This document shows positions 34,401 to 44,027 of a stretch of DNA of 64,000 bases, in pieces. The notes beneath the pieces were generated by a model. It saw only the letters and a list, made by a program, of their open reading frames with translations. It searched no databases and had not been told where the DNA came from. Numbering within the stretch: the first letter of the stretch is position 1; every line of letters starts with the position of its first letter. Source of the stretch: Antarcticibacterium arcticum (GTDB lineage: Bacteria; Bacteroidota; Bacteroidia; Flavobacteriales; Flavobacteriaceae); contig NZ_CP042476.1 of assembly GCF_007993795.1 (NCBI RefSeq), forward strand, positions 1,302,001 to 1,366,000. The letters run 5' to 3'. The translations under genes and the position numbers were made by a program.

Positions 34401-37400
34401 ATGAATACCCCATCACCGCAACTTACTTTTTTATTTAAATTCCTGTTTCTTATTACAATACCCGTGTTTATTTCTTCCTGTTCCAATAAGGAAAAAAAAA
34501 CTGAACAGGAAGCAGAGGAAAAAGAATATTTATTCACCCAAATGAAGAGCGGGGAAACGGGAATAAATTTCATAAACGATGTTAAAAATGGAAAAGACTT
34601 TAATATTTTCAAATACAGAAATTTTTATAATGGGGCCGGCGTAGGAATTGGGGATATTAATAATGATGGCCTTCCCGATGTTTACCTTACCTCCAATATG
34701 GGAGAAAACAAACTCTATTTAAACCAGGGAGATTTCAAATTCAAAGATATAACTGCCTCCTCCGGCACTGCCGGAAACCGTTCCTGGTCTACCGGGGTAA
34801 CTATGGTAGATATTAATAATGATGGGCTGTTGGATATTTACGTTAGCAACGCCGGAAATATGGAGGGGGATGACAGGAGAAATGAATTATTCCTCAATAA
34901 CGGCGATCTTACATTTACTGAAGCCGCAGCCAGTTACAAGCTTGATGAAAATGGATTTACCACTCACGCTGCCTTCTTTGATTATGACGGGGATGGGGAT
35001 CTTGATGTCTATATTCTTAATAACAGTTTCATACCGGTATCAAGCCTGGGATATACTAATAAAAGGGACCTCAGGAGTGATGATTGGAACCTGCCGGAGG
35101 TTTTTAAAGGCGGTGGGGACAAGCTATTAAGAAATAATAACGGGATTTTTGAGGATGTGAGTGAGGAGGCAGGTATTTATGGAAGTCTCATAGGATTTGG
35201 ACTGGGAGTAACCATAGGTGATGTTAACAATGACTATTTACCCGACATCTATGTGAGCAACGATTTTTACGAGCGTGATTACCTGTACATCAACCAGGGT
35301 GACGGCACTTTTAAAGAACAAATCAAAGATTATATTTCTCATCTAAGCCTTTCCTCAATGGGAGCAGATATGGCCGATATTAATAATGATGGGTTCCCGG
35401 AGATCTTTGTAACAGATATGCTTCCTGAGGATGATGAACGCCTCAAGAACACCAGTGAATTTGAGCGCTATGATCTTTATAAGCGTAAACTCGATAGTGA
35501 TTTCTACCACCAGTATATGCAAAATACCCTGCAACTTAACAATACGAACAATACCTTTAGTGAGATTGCCTTTTATAGCGGGGTGGCAGAAACAGATTGG
35601 AGCTGGGGTGCTCTTATTTTTGACATGAATAACAATGGGTTTAAGGACATATTTGTGAGCAATGGGATCCTGCACGACCTTACCAACCAGGATTTCATGG
35701 ATTTTTTTGCCAATGAGATCCTTCAAAAAATGGTGCTTACAGGAAAAAAGAAGGAATTTGATTCTATTCTCAACCAAATGCCCAGCACTCCTATCCCAAA
35801 TTACGCATTTAAGAACAATGGCGATCTCACTTTTGACAAGGTAGCTGAGGAATGGGGATTTTCAACTCCCGGCTTCTCCAATGGATCGGCGTACGGCGAC
35901 CTGGACGGGGATGGGGACCTGGACCTTATTGTGAATAATGTGAATATGGAATTATTTGTATACCGGAATAATTCCGAAAGAATGACTGAAAACAATTTCC
36001 TGAAGGTAAACCTAAAAGGGACAGGTAAAAACACCTTCGCTATTGGCAGCAGGGTTAACCTGTATGTGGACGGGAAGGTAATTTATCAGGAATTGATCCC
36101 TACCCGGGGTTTCCAGTCCTCCATAGATTACGCTCTTACTTTTGGTCTTGGCAATGCTAAAAAAATTGATTCTCTGCAGGTAATTTGGCCCAACCGCCAG
36201 ACAGAAGTTGTCTACGGTCATGATGTAAATAAGGTCCTAATGCTGGATCAAAAAAATGCCGGATTTAATACCCTTAAAAATATTCCCCCTCCTACTCCAC
36301 TTTTCAGTTTACAAGATCACCAACTCCGGGCTCATAAGGAAGATAATTATATAGACTTTGACTATGAAGGGCTCATCCACCAAATGCTGTCAAGGGAAGG
36401 TCCTGCTGTGGCTGTGGGAGATATAACCGGCGACGGGAACGATGATATATTCCTGGGAGGTGCACGTAACCAGGGAGGCACCTTATATGTTCAAAGATCT
36501 TCGGGAAAATTTACTGAGGTTAAAAATGATTCATTTTTTGCAGATGCTGAATTTGAGGACACCGATGCCATTTTTGCTGATGTTACCGGGAATGGTAAAA
36601 AAGATCTTATTGTGGTCTCCGGGGGTAATATTGGATATGCAGAAGGTTCGCTGTATCAAACAAGGCTTTATGAAAACCAGGGTAATGGTAAATTTGTACG
36701 ATCAAAAAAAATAATTCCTTCAACTAAAAATAACGCAGCGGTTATTGTTGCACACGATTACGATGGAGATGGGGACATAGACCTGTTCATTGGTAGCAGA
36801 AGTGTTCCCGGAACATATGGTATAGACCCCTTACACCAACTTCTTGAAAATGATGGCTCCGGCAATTTTAAAGATGTTACCGAAGCAAAAGCTTTTGAAT
36901 TAAAAGGAATGGGAATGATAACCTCTGCCACCTGGGAAGATATGGATAGTGATGGGAACAAGGACCTGGTAGTCGCCGGTGAATGGATGGCACCCAAAAT
37001 CTTTAAGAACACTCCCCAGGGCCTTCTTCCCTGGAATACCAATCTTGATGAATTAACAGGGGCCTGGACAGCTGTGGCTGCAGTAGATATTAATGGCAAT
37101 GGCCATATGGATCTTATCCTGGGCAACCGGGGAACCAATTCTTTTTATAATATCTCCGGGGACGGTCCTGTAAAGATGTACATCAATGATTTTGACAATA
37201 ATGGTACCATTGAACAAATATTTACCCGCCCAATCAAAGGGAAAGATGTTCCGGTTCATTTAAGAAGGGAGCTTTCAGGTCAAATAGCTTCCCTTAAAAA
37301 GCAAAATCTGAAATTCTCTGAATATGCAAGAAGGTCCATTGACGACCTGTTTTCAAAAGAGATCATTGAAAGCTCAATTGTAAAGAATATTTCAACGTTT

Positions 37401-37763
37401 AAGAGTATAATAGCTATTAATAACGGAGACGGTACTTTTGCTCTGGAAGAATTACCCGCGCAGGTGCAACTCTCCAGCATACACGCAATTCAGGTTCTGG
37501 AAAGAGAGGGTGGTGCAAAAGAGATAATTCTGGCCGGTAATAATCATAATCTTAAACCTCAGTTTACACGACTGGATGCCAACCAGGGAATTATCCTTAC
37601 AAGAAATAAAAACGGCGCTTATAAGGTAAAAAGTCCCCAGGAAACCGGCCTGTTATTAAATGGACAAGTGCGGGCCCTGCATTTATTATCCGCGGGAAAT
37701 AGGCAAAAGCTCCTTCTGGCCGGAATGAATAATGAAAGTCCTGAAATATATAAACTGAATTAA
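34401..37763 (+). CDS. VCBS/FG-GAP and ASPIC-UnbV repeat lipoprotein, copy A
   Basis: A 1120-residue lipoprotein (signal ends FISSC, then an acidic/charged tract). It is built of calcium-loop propeller repeats of the form D-x-N-x-D-G-x-x-D: DINNDGLPDVYL, DINNDGLLDIYVSN, DYDGDGDLDVYIL, DVNNDYLPDIYV, DINNDGFPEIFV, DLDGDGDLDLIVNN, and again in the second half DITGDGNDDIFLG, DYDGDGDIDLFIG and DINGNGHMDLILGN. Between the two propellers is an ASPIC/UnbV domain (about 530-620, FAIGSRVNLYVDGKVIYQEL and TRGFQSSIDYALTFGLG). It lies downstream of susD after a terminator and runs directly into its paralogue. The family occurs on cell-surface proteins in Bacteroidota and Planctomycetes; function unknown, probably binding a secreted or polymeric ligand. 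Confidence 0.88.
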   Translation: MNTPSPQLTFLFKFLFLITIPVFISSCSNKEKKTEQEAEEKEYLFTQMKSGETGINFINDVKNGKDFNIFKYRNFYNGAGVGIGDINNDGLPDVYLTSNMGENKLYLNQGDFKFKDITASSGTAGNRSWSTGVTMVDINNDGLLDIYVSNAGNMEGDDRRNELFLNNGDLTFTEAAASYKLDENGFTTHAAFFDYDGDGDLDVYILNNSFIPVSSLGYTNKRDLRSDDWNLPEVFKGGGDKLLRNNNGIFEDVSEEAGIYGSLIGFGLGVTIGDVNNDYLPDIYVSNDFYERDYLYINQGDGTFKEQIKDYISHLSLSSMGADMADINNDGFPEIFVTDMLPEDDERLKNTSEFERYDLYKRKLDSDFYHQYMQNTLQLNNTNNTFSEIAFYSGVAETDWSWGALIFDMNNNGFKDIFVSNGILHDLTNQDFMDFFANEILQKMVLTGKKKEFDSILNQMPSTPIPNYAFKNNGDLTFDKVAEEWGFSTPGFSNGSAYGDLDGDGDLDLIVNNVNMELFVYRNNSERMTENNFLKVNLKGTGKNTFAIGSRVNLYVDGKVIYQELIPTRGFQSSIDYALTFGLGNAKKIDSLQVIWPNRQTEVVYGHDVNKVLMLDQKNAGFNTLKNIPPPTPLFSLQDHQLRAHKEDNYIDFDYEGLIHQMLSREGPAVAVGDITGDGNDDIFLGGARNQGGTLYVQRSSGKFTEVKNDSFFADAEFEDTDAIFADVTGNGKKDLIVVSGGNIGYAEGSLYQTRLYENQGNGKFVRSKKIIPSTKNNAAVIVAHDYDGDGDIDLFIGSRSVPGTYGIDPLHQLLENDGSGNFKDVTEAKAFELKGMGMITSATWEDMDSDGNKDLVVAGEWMAPKIFKNTPQGLLPWNTNLDELTGAWTAVAAVDINGNGHMDLILGNRGTNSFYNISGDGPVKMYINDFDNNGTIEQIFTRPIKGKDVPVHLRRELSGQIASLKKQNLKFSEYARRSIDDLFSKEIIESSIVKNISTFKSIIAINNGDGTFALEELPAQVQLSSIHAIQVLEREGGAKEIILAGNNHNLKPQFTRLDANQGIILTRNKNGAYKVKSPQETGLLLNGQVRALHLLSAGNRQKLLLAGMNNESPEIYKLN

Positions 37764-40700
37764 TGACAAGGTTGATCTGCCATACCCGGTCTTTTTGGTT
37801 CCTTGCCGTTATAGCCTGTTTAATCATAACCGGTTGCAAAGAGGATCCTAAGGAGAATTATTTATTCAGCACCCCGGCGGCTGAAGATTCTGGCCTCGAA
37901 TTTATTAATACCCTTGTAGAAACTGACGCCTTAAACATCCTTGATTACCTGTATTTCTATAACGGAGGCGGGGTCGCAATTGGAGATATCAATAATGATG
38001 GCCTTCCGGATATTTACCTCACCGGCAACCAGGTACCCAACAAGCTCCTTTTAAATAAAGGAAACATGCAATTTGAGGATATTACTGAAGGTGCAGGTGT
38101 TGCAGGTAAATCCAACTGGAATACGGGGGTTACAATGGCCGATGTAAATGGGGACGGATTTCTTGATATTTACATTTGTGCTGTGGTAGGGATAAATGGC
38201 CTGCGTGGAAAGAACGAACTTTTCATCAATAATGGGGACAACACATTTACTGAAGAAGGTGAAATGTATGGGCTGGATCTTAAAAATTATTCATCTTCTG
38301 CCGCTTTTTTTGACTATGATAATGACGGCGACCTGGACATGTATCTTTTAAACCATGCCGTTCATACTGTAAACACATACGGGCCCGCAGAAATTAGAAA
38401 TAATCGTACTGTTGAAAGCGGGGACAAATTATTTAGAAATGATAACGGAAAATTTGTAGATGTTAGCGAGGAAGCCGGGATATTTGGAGGGGCCAATGGT
38501 TACGGCCTGGGCCTTGCAACAGCCGACTTTAATAATGACGGCTATACCGATATCTATGTGAGCAACGATTTTCATGAAGATGATTATTATTATTTAAACA
38601 ATGGAAATGGGACATTTACAGAGGTTTTGAAAGAAAAATTCACCCACGTGAGCAGGTTTTCCATGGGTAGTGATGTGGCCGATGTAAACAATGATGGATA
38701 TATGGATATTCTTACCCTGGATATGCTGCCCGAGGATGAAAAGGTCCTTAAGGCCTCCATGGGCGATGACCCCCTGGATTTGCATAACATGAAGATCAAC
38801 AGGCTTAATTACCACCAGCAGTATACACGTAATATGTTGCAAATAAACCGCAGCGGGGAATATTTTCAGGAAATGGGGTTGTACAGTGGTTTGGCAGCGA
38901 CCGACTGGAGCTGGAGCCCTCTTTTTGTTGATCTTGACCTGGATGGTTATCAGGATGTATTTATTGCCACGGGGATACCCCGACGGCCTAATGATCTCGA
39001 TTATATCAAATACGTCTCCAACAAACAAATCCAGCAAAAAATAACTACCACGAAACTGGTAGACCAAAAAGCGCTGGATATGATGCCATCCGGGAAAGTT
39101 CACAATTACATTCTTCAGGGATCAAAAAATTTAAAATTCAGCGATCGTTCCGGAAGATGGCTCAGCAGGGATTCCATTATTTCTACAGGTGCTGCCTGGG
39201 GCGACCTTAATAATAATGGTGCTATGGATATAGTAACCAATAACATTAACCATCCCGCTACTTTATACGTAAACAATTCCGCAGGAAATTCAGCCTATCT
39301 CAAGATCAAAATGAATTTTACTGCCCCCAACACCTTTGGAATAGGTTCAAAAGTGATCTCTTACCAACAGGGTAAGGTTCAGGTTAAACAATTATATACT
39401 ACCAGGGGATTCCAGTCCTCATCAGAGCCTGTTATACATTTTGGTTATGGCGACCTTCAAAGAGTAGATTCCCTGCTGCTTATATGGCCGGATAATACAG
39501 TTGAAAGATTGTACGATATAGAGGTAAACCAAACCCTTAGCCTGGTACCGGGAAAAGAAAGGGAAAAAGTAGATTATAAAAAGGTATTTCCTAAATCCGC
39601 ACCCCTTTTCAGTAAAGTTGACTCCATCCCGGGAATAGATTACCGGCATAAAGAAAATAACTATGTTGACTTCAACCGGCAAAAACTAATCCCGTACAAG
39701 ATCTCAAACAGGGGTCCTGCCACGGTGGTAGCCGATCTTAACGGGGATGGATTGGATGATATTTTCTTAGGAGGCTCAAAACTAAATCCTTCGAAGATCT
39801 ATTTTCAAACCAATAAGGGTTTTGCAGCACAGGATTTCAATGAGATTTTAAATGATTCTATTACAGAGGATATTTCGGCAATTGCAGAAGATCTTAACAA
39901 TAATGGTAACCTGGACCTCTTCGTGGTCTCGGGTGGAGGGGAATTCTATGGTGAAAGCAAAGCCCTGCTTGACAGGCATTATATGAATGAGGGAACAACA
40001 TTCAGCAAAAAGGAGCTTCCCTCCTATTTTGAGAATGGAATGGTGGTAAAGGCCTTTGATTATGATAAGGATGGATATAAAGACCTGTTTGTTGGTGGGG
40101 GTGCAGTATCCAATGACTTTGGGAAAACCCCGGGTTCTTACCTTCTAAGAAACAACAAAGGAAAATTCGAAATAGTCCAAAATGAGGAACTAAAACATAT
40201 TGGAATGGTTACAGATGCCGTTTGGACAGATTTTGACAGGGATGGCCACACAGACCTTATAGTTGTGGGAGAATGGATGAGTCCGAGGTTTTTTAGAAAT
40301 GAAAACGGAAATTTAAAAGACAGGACTTCCCAATTTACTAAAGATGGTCTCCATGGACTATGGCAAACCATCATCCCCTTCGACATCAACGGAGATGGAA
40401 AAATGGATTATCTTCTTGGCAACTGGGGATTAAATACAAAATTTCGAGCCACCGTGAAAGAGCCGTTGAGAATGTATTATGCAGATTTTGATGGAAATGG
40501 CAGCACGGAGACCATAGTGGCTTATGCGAAAAACAGCAAATATTATCCTGCTGCGGGACTGGATGAATTGGTTAGCCAGCTATCTTTTCTAAGAAAGAAG
40601 TTTCCTGCATACAAGGACTTTGCAGGGAAGACCATTGAAGAGATCTTTGAAAAAGAGCAGCTTGAAAAAGCAGATCTTTTAACGGTACAAACATTGGCTT

Positions 40701-41050
40701 CAGGATATTTGCTTAATTCCGGCGGAACATTTACTTTTAAAGCGTTTGAAGCTCCTCTTCAAGTGGCACCTGTTACCTCCTTTTTGGTGGAAGATTTTAC
40801 CAGCGATGGAAAAAAAGAGGTGCTGATTGCTGGAAATTATTTTGGAGTTACCCCTTACCACGGGAATTTTAGCAGTCTTGCAGGAGCTATGATAACCTCC
40901 ACAGGAAGAATAATTGAAGGAGATCAACTGGGGCTTAACCTTACACAAAAAAGTGTAAGAGGAATGGCACTCATAATGATTAGAGGAGAAAGATTTTTAA
41001 TGGTAACTGTGAATAATGATAAACCTCAATTCTACAAACTTGGAAAATAG
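37763..41050 (+). CDS. VCBS/FG-GAP and ASPIC-UnbV repeat lipoprotein, copy B
   Basis: A 1095-residue paralogue of the preceding protein, with the same architecture: lipoprotein signal ending IITGCKEDP, propeller repeats (DINNDGLPDIYLTGN, DVNGDGFLDIYI, DYDNDGDLDMYLL, DFNNDGYTDIYVSN), a central ASPIC/UnbV domain (FGIGSKVISY, TRGFQSSSEPVIHFGYG) and a second propeller (DLNGDGLDDIFLGG, DYDKDGYKDLFVGG, DINGDGKMDYLLGN). Its ATG shares one base with the TAA of copy A (TAATG), so translation is coupled and the two are made in fixed proportion. The divergence is clear over most of the length, so this is an old duplication. Likely a surface protein; no enzyme signature seen. Confidence 0.88.
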   Translation: MTRLICHTRSFWFLAVIACLIITGCKEDPKENYLFSTPAAEDSGLEFINTLVETDALNILDYLYFYNGGGVAIGDINNDGLPDIYLTGNQVPNKLLLNKGNMQFEDITEGAGVAGKSNWNTGVTMADVNGDGFLDIYICAVVGINGLRGKNELFINNGDNTFTEEGEMYGLDLKNYSSSAAFFDYDNDGDLDMYLLNHAVHTVNTYGPAEIRNNRTVESGDKLFRNDNGKFVDVSEEAGIFGGANGYGLGLATADFNNDGYTDIYVSNDFHEDDYYYLNNGNGTFTEVLKEKFTHVSRFSMGSDVADVNNDGYMDILTLDMLPEDEKVLKASMGDDPLDLHNMKINRLNYHQQYTRNMLQINRSGEYFQEMGLYSGLAATDWSWSPLFVDLDLDGYQDVFIATGIPRRPNDLDYIKYVSNKQIQQKITTTKLVDQKALDMMPSGKVHNYILQGSKNLKFSDRSGRWLSRDSIISTGAAWGDLNNNGAMDIVTNNINHPATLYVNNSAGNSAYLKIKMNFTAPNTFGIGSKVISYQQGKVQVKQLYTTRGFQSSSEPVIHFGYGDLQRVDSLLLIWPDNTVERLYDIEVNQTLSLVPGKEREKVDYKKVFPKSAPLFSKVDSIPGIDYRHKENNYVDFNRQKLIPYKISNRGPATVVADLNGDGLDDIFLGGSKLNPSKIYFQTNKGFAAQDFNEILNDSITEDISAIAEDLNNNGNLDLFVVSGGGEFYGESKALLDRHYMNEGTTFSKKELPSYFENGMVVKAFDYDKDGYKDLFVGGGAVSNDFGKTPGSYLLRNNKGKFEIVQNEELKHIGMVTDAVWTDFDRDGHTDLIVVGEWMSPRFFRNENGNLKDRTSQFTKDGLHGLWQTIIPFDINGDGKMDYLLGNWGLNTKFRATVKEPLRMYYADFDGNGSTETIVAYAKNSKYYPAAGLDELVSQLSFLRKKFPAYKDFAGKTIEEIFEKEQLEKADLLTVQTLASGYLLNSGGTFTFKAFEAPLQVAPVTSFLVEDFTSDGKKEVLIAGNYFGVTPYHGNFSSLAGAMITSTGRIIEGDQLGLNLTQKSVRGMALIMIRGERFLMVTVNNDKPQFYKLGK

Positions 41051-41051
41051 A

Positions 41052-42386
41052 ATGAAAAAAATGCTGGGTGTTTTTTTAGTGGTGATTTTCCTTGGTAGCT
41101 GTAAAAAGGAGGTTTCCCCTATTGAAATCACTGCCGGTGATTACCATAATGCTATGGATCGTTTGACGAACATTATGGTACATGACATTTTCTCTCCTCC
41201 CGTGGCCAGTAGAATTTATGCCTATTCCAATATAGCCGCTTATGAGGTACTGGTTAAAGGAAATAATGACCTTAGATCCTTTTCTCATACATATAAAGAT
41301 TTTGAACCAATACCGGAACCCGATTCAACTGTAACCATCAATTATCAGCTGGCAGCCCTTATCGCGCATATTGAAATGGGGAAACAGCTTATATTTTCAG
41401 AAAACGAAATTCTCACCTATCGTGATAGTCTCTATTCCAGCTGGGAGAAACTGAATAAGGAGGAATTTGAAGTTTCAAAAAGTTATGGGATACAGGTAGC
41501 GACCCATGTTGCAAATTGGAAAAATAAGGACAATTACAATGAAACCCGTACATTGCCAAAATTCTCCATTTATTCAGATGAAGCTCATCGCTGGCAGCCC
41601 ACTCCCCCGCTATATATGGATGGAATTGAACCACATTGGGCAAAAATAAGAACATTTTCCCTGGACTCTGCATCTCAATTTCAGCCTGGCTCCCCACCGG
41701 AATTTTCCCTGGATAAAAGCTCTAAATTCCGGCAGGAACTCATGGAAGTTTATTCCATAAGACACTCTCTTGATTCCCTGGGAGATGATAGTGAAGAGTT
41801 AGAAATGGCCAGGTTCTGGGATTGCAACCCTTATGTCTCAACCCAACGGGGGCATTTAATGTTCGCAACAAAAAAAATCACCCCTGGTGGCCATTGGTTG
41901 GGGATCACCAAAATTGCGAGTAAAAAGAAAAATCTGGATTTTGATAATACTGTATATGCCTATACCGCTACCTCTCTTGCAATCGCCGATGCTTTTATAA
42001 GCTGTTGGGATGAAAAATATAAAAGAGAGTTGATTAGGCCCGAAACCCTTATTAATAGTTTTGTAGACGAAAACTGGACCCCTGTCCTGCAAACACCTCC
42101 TTTTCCGGAATATCCCAGTGGACATTCTGTAGTTTCCGGCGCGGCTGCAACAGTATTGACCCAATTGTTTGGGGAAGATTTTTCCTATGAGGATGATACC
42201 GAAGTACCCTATGGACTGCCGGTAAGGTCATTCACATCTTTCCATCAGGCTGCTAATGAAGCCGCATTGAGCAGGTTGTATGGAGGAATTCATTATAGAA
42301 GCGCCATTGAGGATGGTTTAACACAGGGATTGAGCCTTGGGGCGTTTGTTGTTAAAGATTTGAACCTCCAACCCTTAAACCTGTAA
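41052..42386 (+). CDS. Vanadium-haloperoxidase/PAP2-type lipoprotein
   Basis: A 444-residue lipoprotein, signal ending FLGSC. It keeps the anion-pocket motifs of the vanadium haloperoxidase / PAP2 phosphatase superfamily: KRELIRPET near 325, FPEYPSGHSVVSGAA near 354 and SRLYGGIHYRSAIEDG near 412, whose Ser-Arg and His bind and attack vanadate or phosphate. The large helical N-terminal half is like bacterial haloperoxidases more than small PAP2 phosphatases. I start at 41052, one base after copy B, because it gives a clean signal peptide; an ATG-less upstream extension adds nothing. It could oxidise halides with H2O2 or hydrolyse phosphate esters; sequence alone cannot decide. Confidence 0.85.
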   Translation: MKKMLGVFLVVIFLGSCKKEVSPIEITAGDYHNAMDRLTNIMVHDIFSPPVASRIYAYSNIAAYEVLVKGNNDLRSFSHTYKDFEPIPEPDSTVTINYQLAALIAHIEMGKQLIFSENEILTYRDSLYSSWEKLNKEEFEVSKSYGIQVATHVANWKNKDNYNETRTLPKFSIYSDEAHRWQPTPPLYMDGIEPHWAKIRTFSLDSASQFQPGSPPEFSLDKSSKFRQELMEVYSIRHSLDSLGDDSEELEMARFWDCNPYVSTQRGHLMFATKKITPGGHWLGITKIASKKKNLDFDNTVYAYTATSLAIADAFISCWDEKYKRELIRPETLINSFVDENWTPVLQTPPFPEYPSGHSVVSGAAATVLTQLFGEDFSYEDDTEVPYGLPVRSFTSFHQAANEAALSRLYGGIHYRSAIEDGLTQGLSLGAFVVKDLNLQPLNL

Positions 42387-42400
42387 TTTCCTCCTGTTTA

Positions 42401-43291
42401 ATGCTAAAAAAGATTTTACGCATTTTTTTGCTCCTGCTTTTTCTATTAGGAGTATGGTATTTTGGCTTAAAAAATTATGACTATTCCATTAATTTCAATG
42501 TGTCTGCATTACCCGGAGAAGTCTATCAGAAACTGCTGGTATATGATTATAAAATCCTCGAAAATCCTTCAGTCCAGGAGCGCATTCCTTTCAAAAGGCT
42601 GGAACAAACTGCAACAATTAATGATACAGGTCTAAATTTAAGCTGGCGGTTTGAAGAAAAGAATGATTCTATAAGCAGGATAAGGGTGCTTGTAAATCAG
42701 GAAAACAGGTTCATTTCCAGGCTCCAGATGCTCACCGGGCGCAATGATATTCAAAAGAAAATTTCCAGGGAAGCAAAACGGCTCAAATTAGCGTTGGAAT
42801 TGGATAGTGAACAGTATAAGGTAGAAATAGTAGGGATCGAAAAATCCCCTGCTGCTACCTGTGCATGTATATCATTGGAAAATGATGTGAATAAAAAGGC
42901 CGGGGATATGATGCAAACTATTGGAAAACTGGCAGCCTTTCTAAAATTAAACAATTTGGAAATGGCAGGGAAGCCAAGAATTCAGGTTAACTCCTGGGAT
43001 CTTCGCGCACACACTATCACCTATGAGTTTTGTTTCCCTGTGGAAAATAAAAATATAACAATGCCGGTTAATGATATTTATCTTAAGGATTTTCCTTCCA
43101 AAAAATCTATTCACGCGATCTATAAAGGAAATTATATGTATTCCCACCTTGCCTGGATAAGGATCCATAACTATGCTGAAAAGACGGGATATGAAATTAA
43201 TAATTCCCCTCTGGAGATTTTTCAGGAGAATCCGGAGCTGGGGGGAGACTCCCGGTTTTGGAGGGCAGATATTTATGTCCCGTTGAAATAA
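42401..43291 (+). CDS. Membrane-anchored SRPBCC-like / GyrI-like domain protein
   Basis: A 296-residue protein with an N-terminal transmembrane anchor (about residues 4-22, ILRIFLLLLFLLGVWYFGL), then about 130 residues that read like a START/SRPBCC-type ligand-binding domain (NVSALPGEVYQKLLVYDYKI). The C-terminal part from about 200 matches the GyrI-like small-molecule-binding fold: HAIYKGNYMYSHLAWIRIHN, YAEKTGYEINNSPLEIF and the end DIYVPLK. Such effector-binding domains usually attach to DNA-binding regions; here none is present and the protein is tethered in the periplasm. It starts 14 bases after the haloperoxidase-like gene, so it is the last gene of that unit, ended by a bidirectional terminator. 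Confidence 0.7.
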   Translation: MLKKILRIFLLLLFLLGVWYFGLKNYDYSINFNVSALPGEVYQKLLVYDYKILENPSVQERIPFKRLEQTATINDTGLNLSWRFEEKNDSISRIRVLVNQENRFISRLQMLTGRNDIQKKISREAKRLKLALELDSEQYKVEIVGIEKSPAATCACISLENDVNKKAGDMMQTIGKLAAFLKLNNLEMAGKPRIQVNSWDLRAHTITYEFCFPVENKNITMPVNDIYLKDFPSKKSIHAIYKGNYMYSHLAWIRIHNYAEKTGYEINNSPLEIFQENPELGGDSRFWRADIYVPLK

Positions 43292-43320
43292 TTATATGTT
43301 CATCTAAACGTTCGGCCATA

Positions 43321-43353
43321 AAAAAAGGGGCTTCTATTTCGAGCCCCTTTTGG
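43321..43353. terminator. Bidirectional terminator between convergent units
   Basis: AAAAGGGGCT (43323-43332) pairs with AGCCCCTTTT (43342-43351). The plus-strand side ends in TTTT; the minus-strand side runs into seven T, so it also ends the GMC dehydrogenase operon arriving from the right. Confidence 0.85.
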
Positions 43354-43373
43354 AATTTGTAGTTGTTATAATT

Positions 43374-44018
43374 TTATAATGACATTGCTTTCCCGTTTCC
43401 TAATTCGCTAACAGGCCCACAAGGGATATACTCTCCCGGTATTGGATCATACCAAAGCACATTCTCACCAATTTGTTCACTTGTCTTCCAGGCCCAGATC
43501 CCCATTCCCCTAACATCAGTCAGGTACGAATACGCACCTGCTTCAAAATCAAGGTTCTCTTCGGGATCCTTATCCATAGGATCCTGGGTTTCTGTATTGC
43601 GGCGAATGTAATCTTCCCTTATTTCAGGGGTAGCCCTTAAATATTTATCTACGATCTGTCGATATTCCTCTTCATCTCCTTTTTCAAGGTCCTTATCAAA
43701 CTGGTCTTTGAAAGCTGCGGCAAAAGCACTGGCGCTTCGGTTAAAGTTTTCTCTGCGCTCTTCACTTGCAACTTCATCCATATAGGAATCAATAAAGTTG
43801 GCTATATTCAGCTCATTAGCCCCGGGAGTATCTGTAGCAGGAAGAATTACCTCCAAAATCTGTTTTAAGGCGAAACCATTTGCGGCAGAAAGGAAAATTG
43901 GTTCCCAGGTTACCTTTGGATCTTTCTTACAACTTTGCAGCAGGCTAAGTGTGGTAGGTCCCACAACTATGATCCCGGCACCCAATCCTATATTTTTTAA
44001 TGCTTGTCTTCTGTTCAT
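43374..44018 (-). CDS. Gluconate 2-dehydrogenase subunit 3-family protein (Tat-exported small subunit)
   Basis: A 214-residue partner subunit for the GMC dehydrogenase encoded nine bases upstream. Its N-terminus has a twin-arginine signal (MNRRQALKN, then a hydrophobic stretch GLGAGIIVVGPTTLSLL) that ends in a Cys (LLQSC), so it is a Tat-exported lipoprotein. The body has the family's ILEVILPATDTPGA and NIANFIDSYMDEVA segments. In known glucoside and glucose dehydrogenases this subunit carries the only export signal and drags the folded flavoprotein across the membrane. The GMC protein here has no signal, which fits that model. No cytochrome c subunit gene follows; the electron acceptor is unknown. 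Confidence 0.88.
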   Translation of the reverse strand: MNRRQALKNIGLGAGIIVVGPTTLSLLQSCKKDPKVTWEPIFLSAANGFALKQILEVILPATDTPGANELNIANFIDSYMDEVASEERRENFNRSASAFAAAFKDQFDKDLEKGDEEEYRQIVDKYLRATPEIREDYIRRNTETQDPMDKDPEENLDFEAGAYSYLTDVRGMGIWAWKTSEQIGENVLWYDPIPGEYIPCGPVSELGNGKAMSL

Positions 44019-44027
44019 AATACTATC

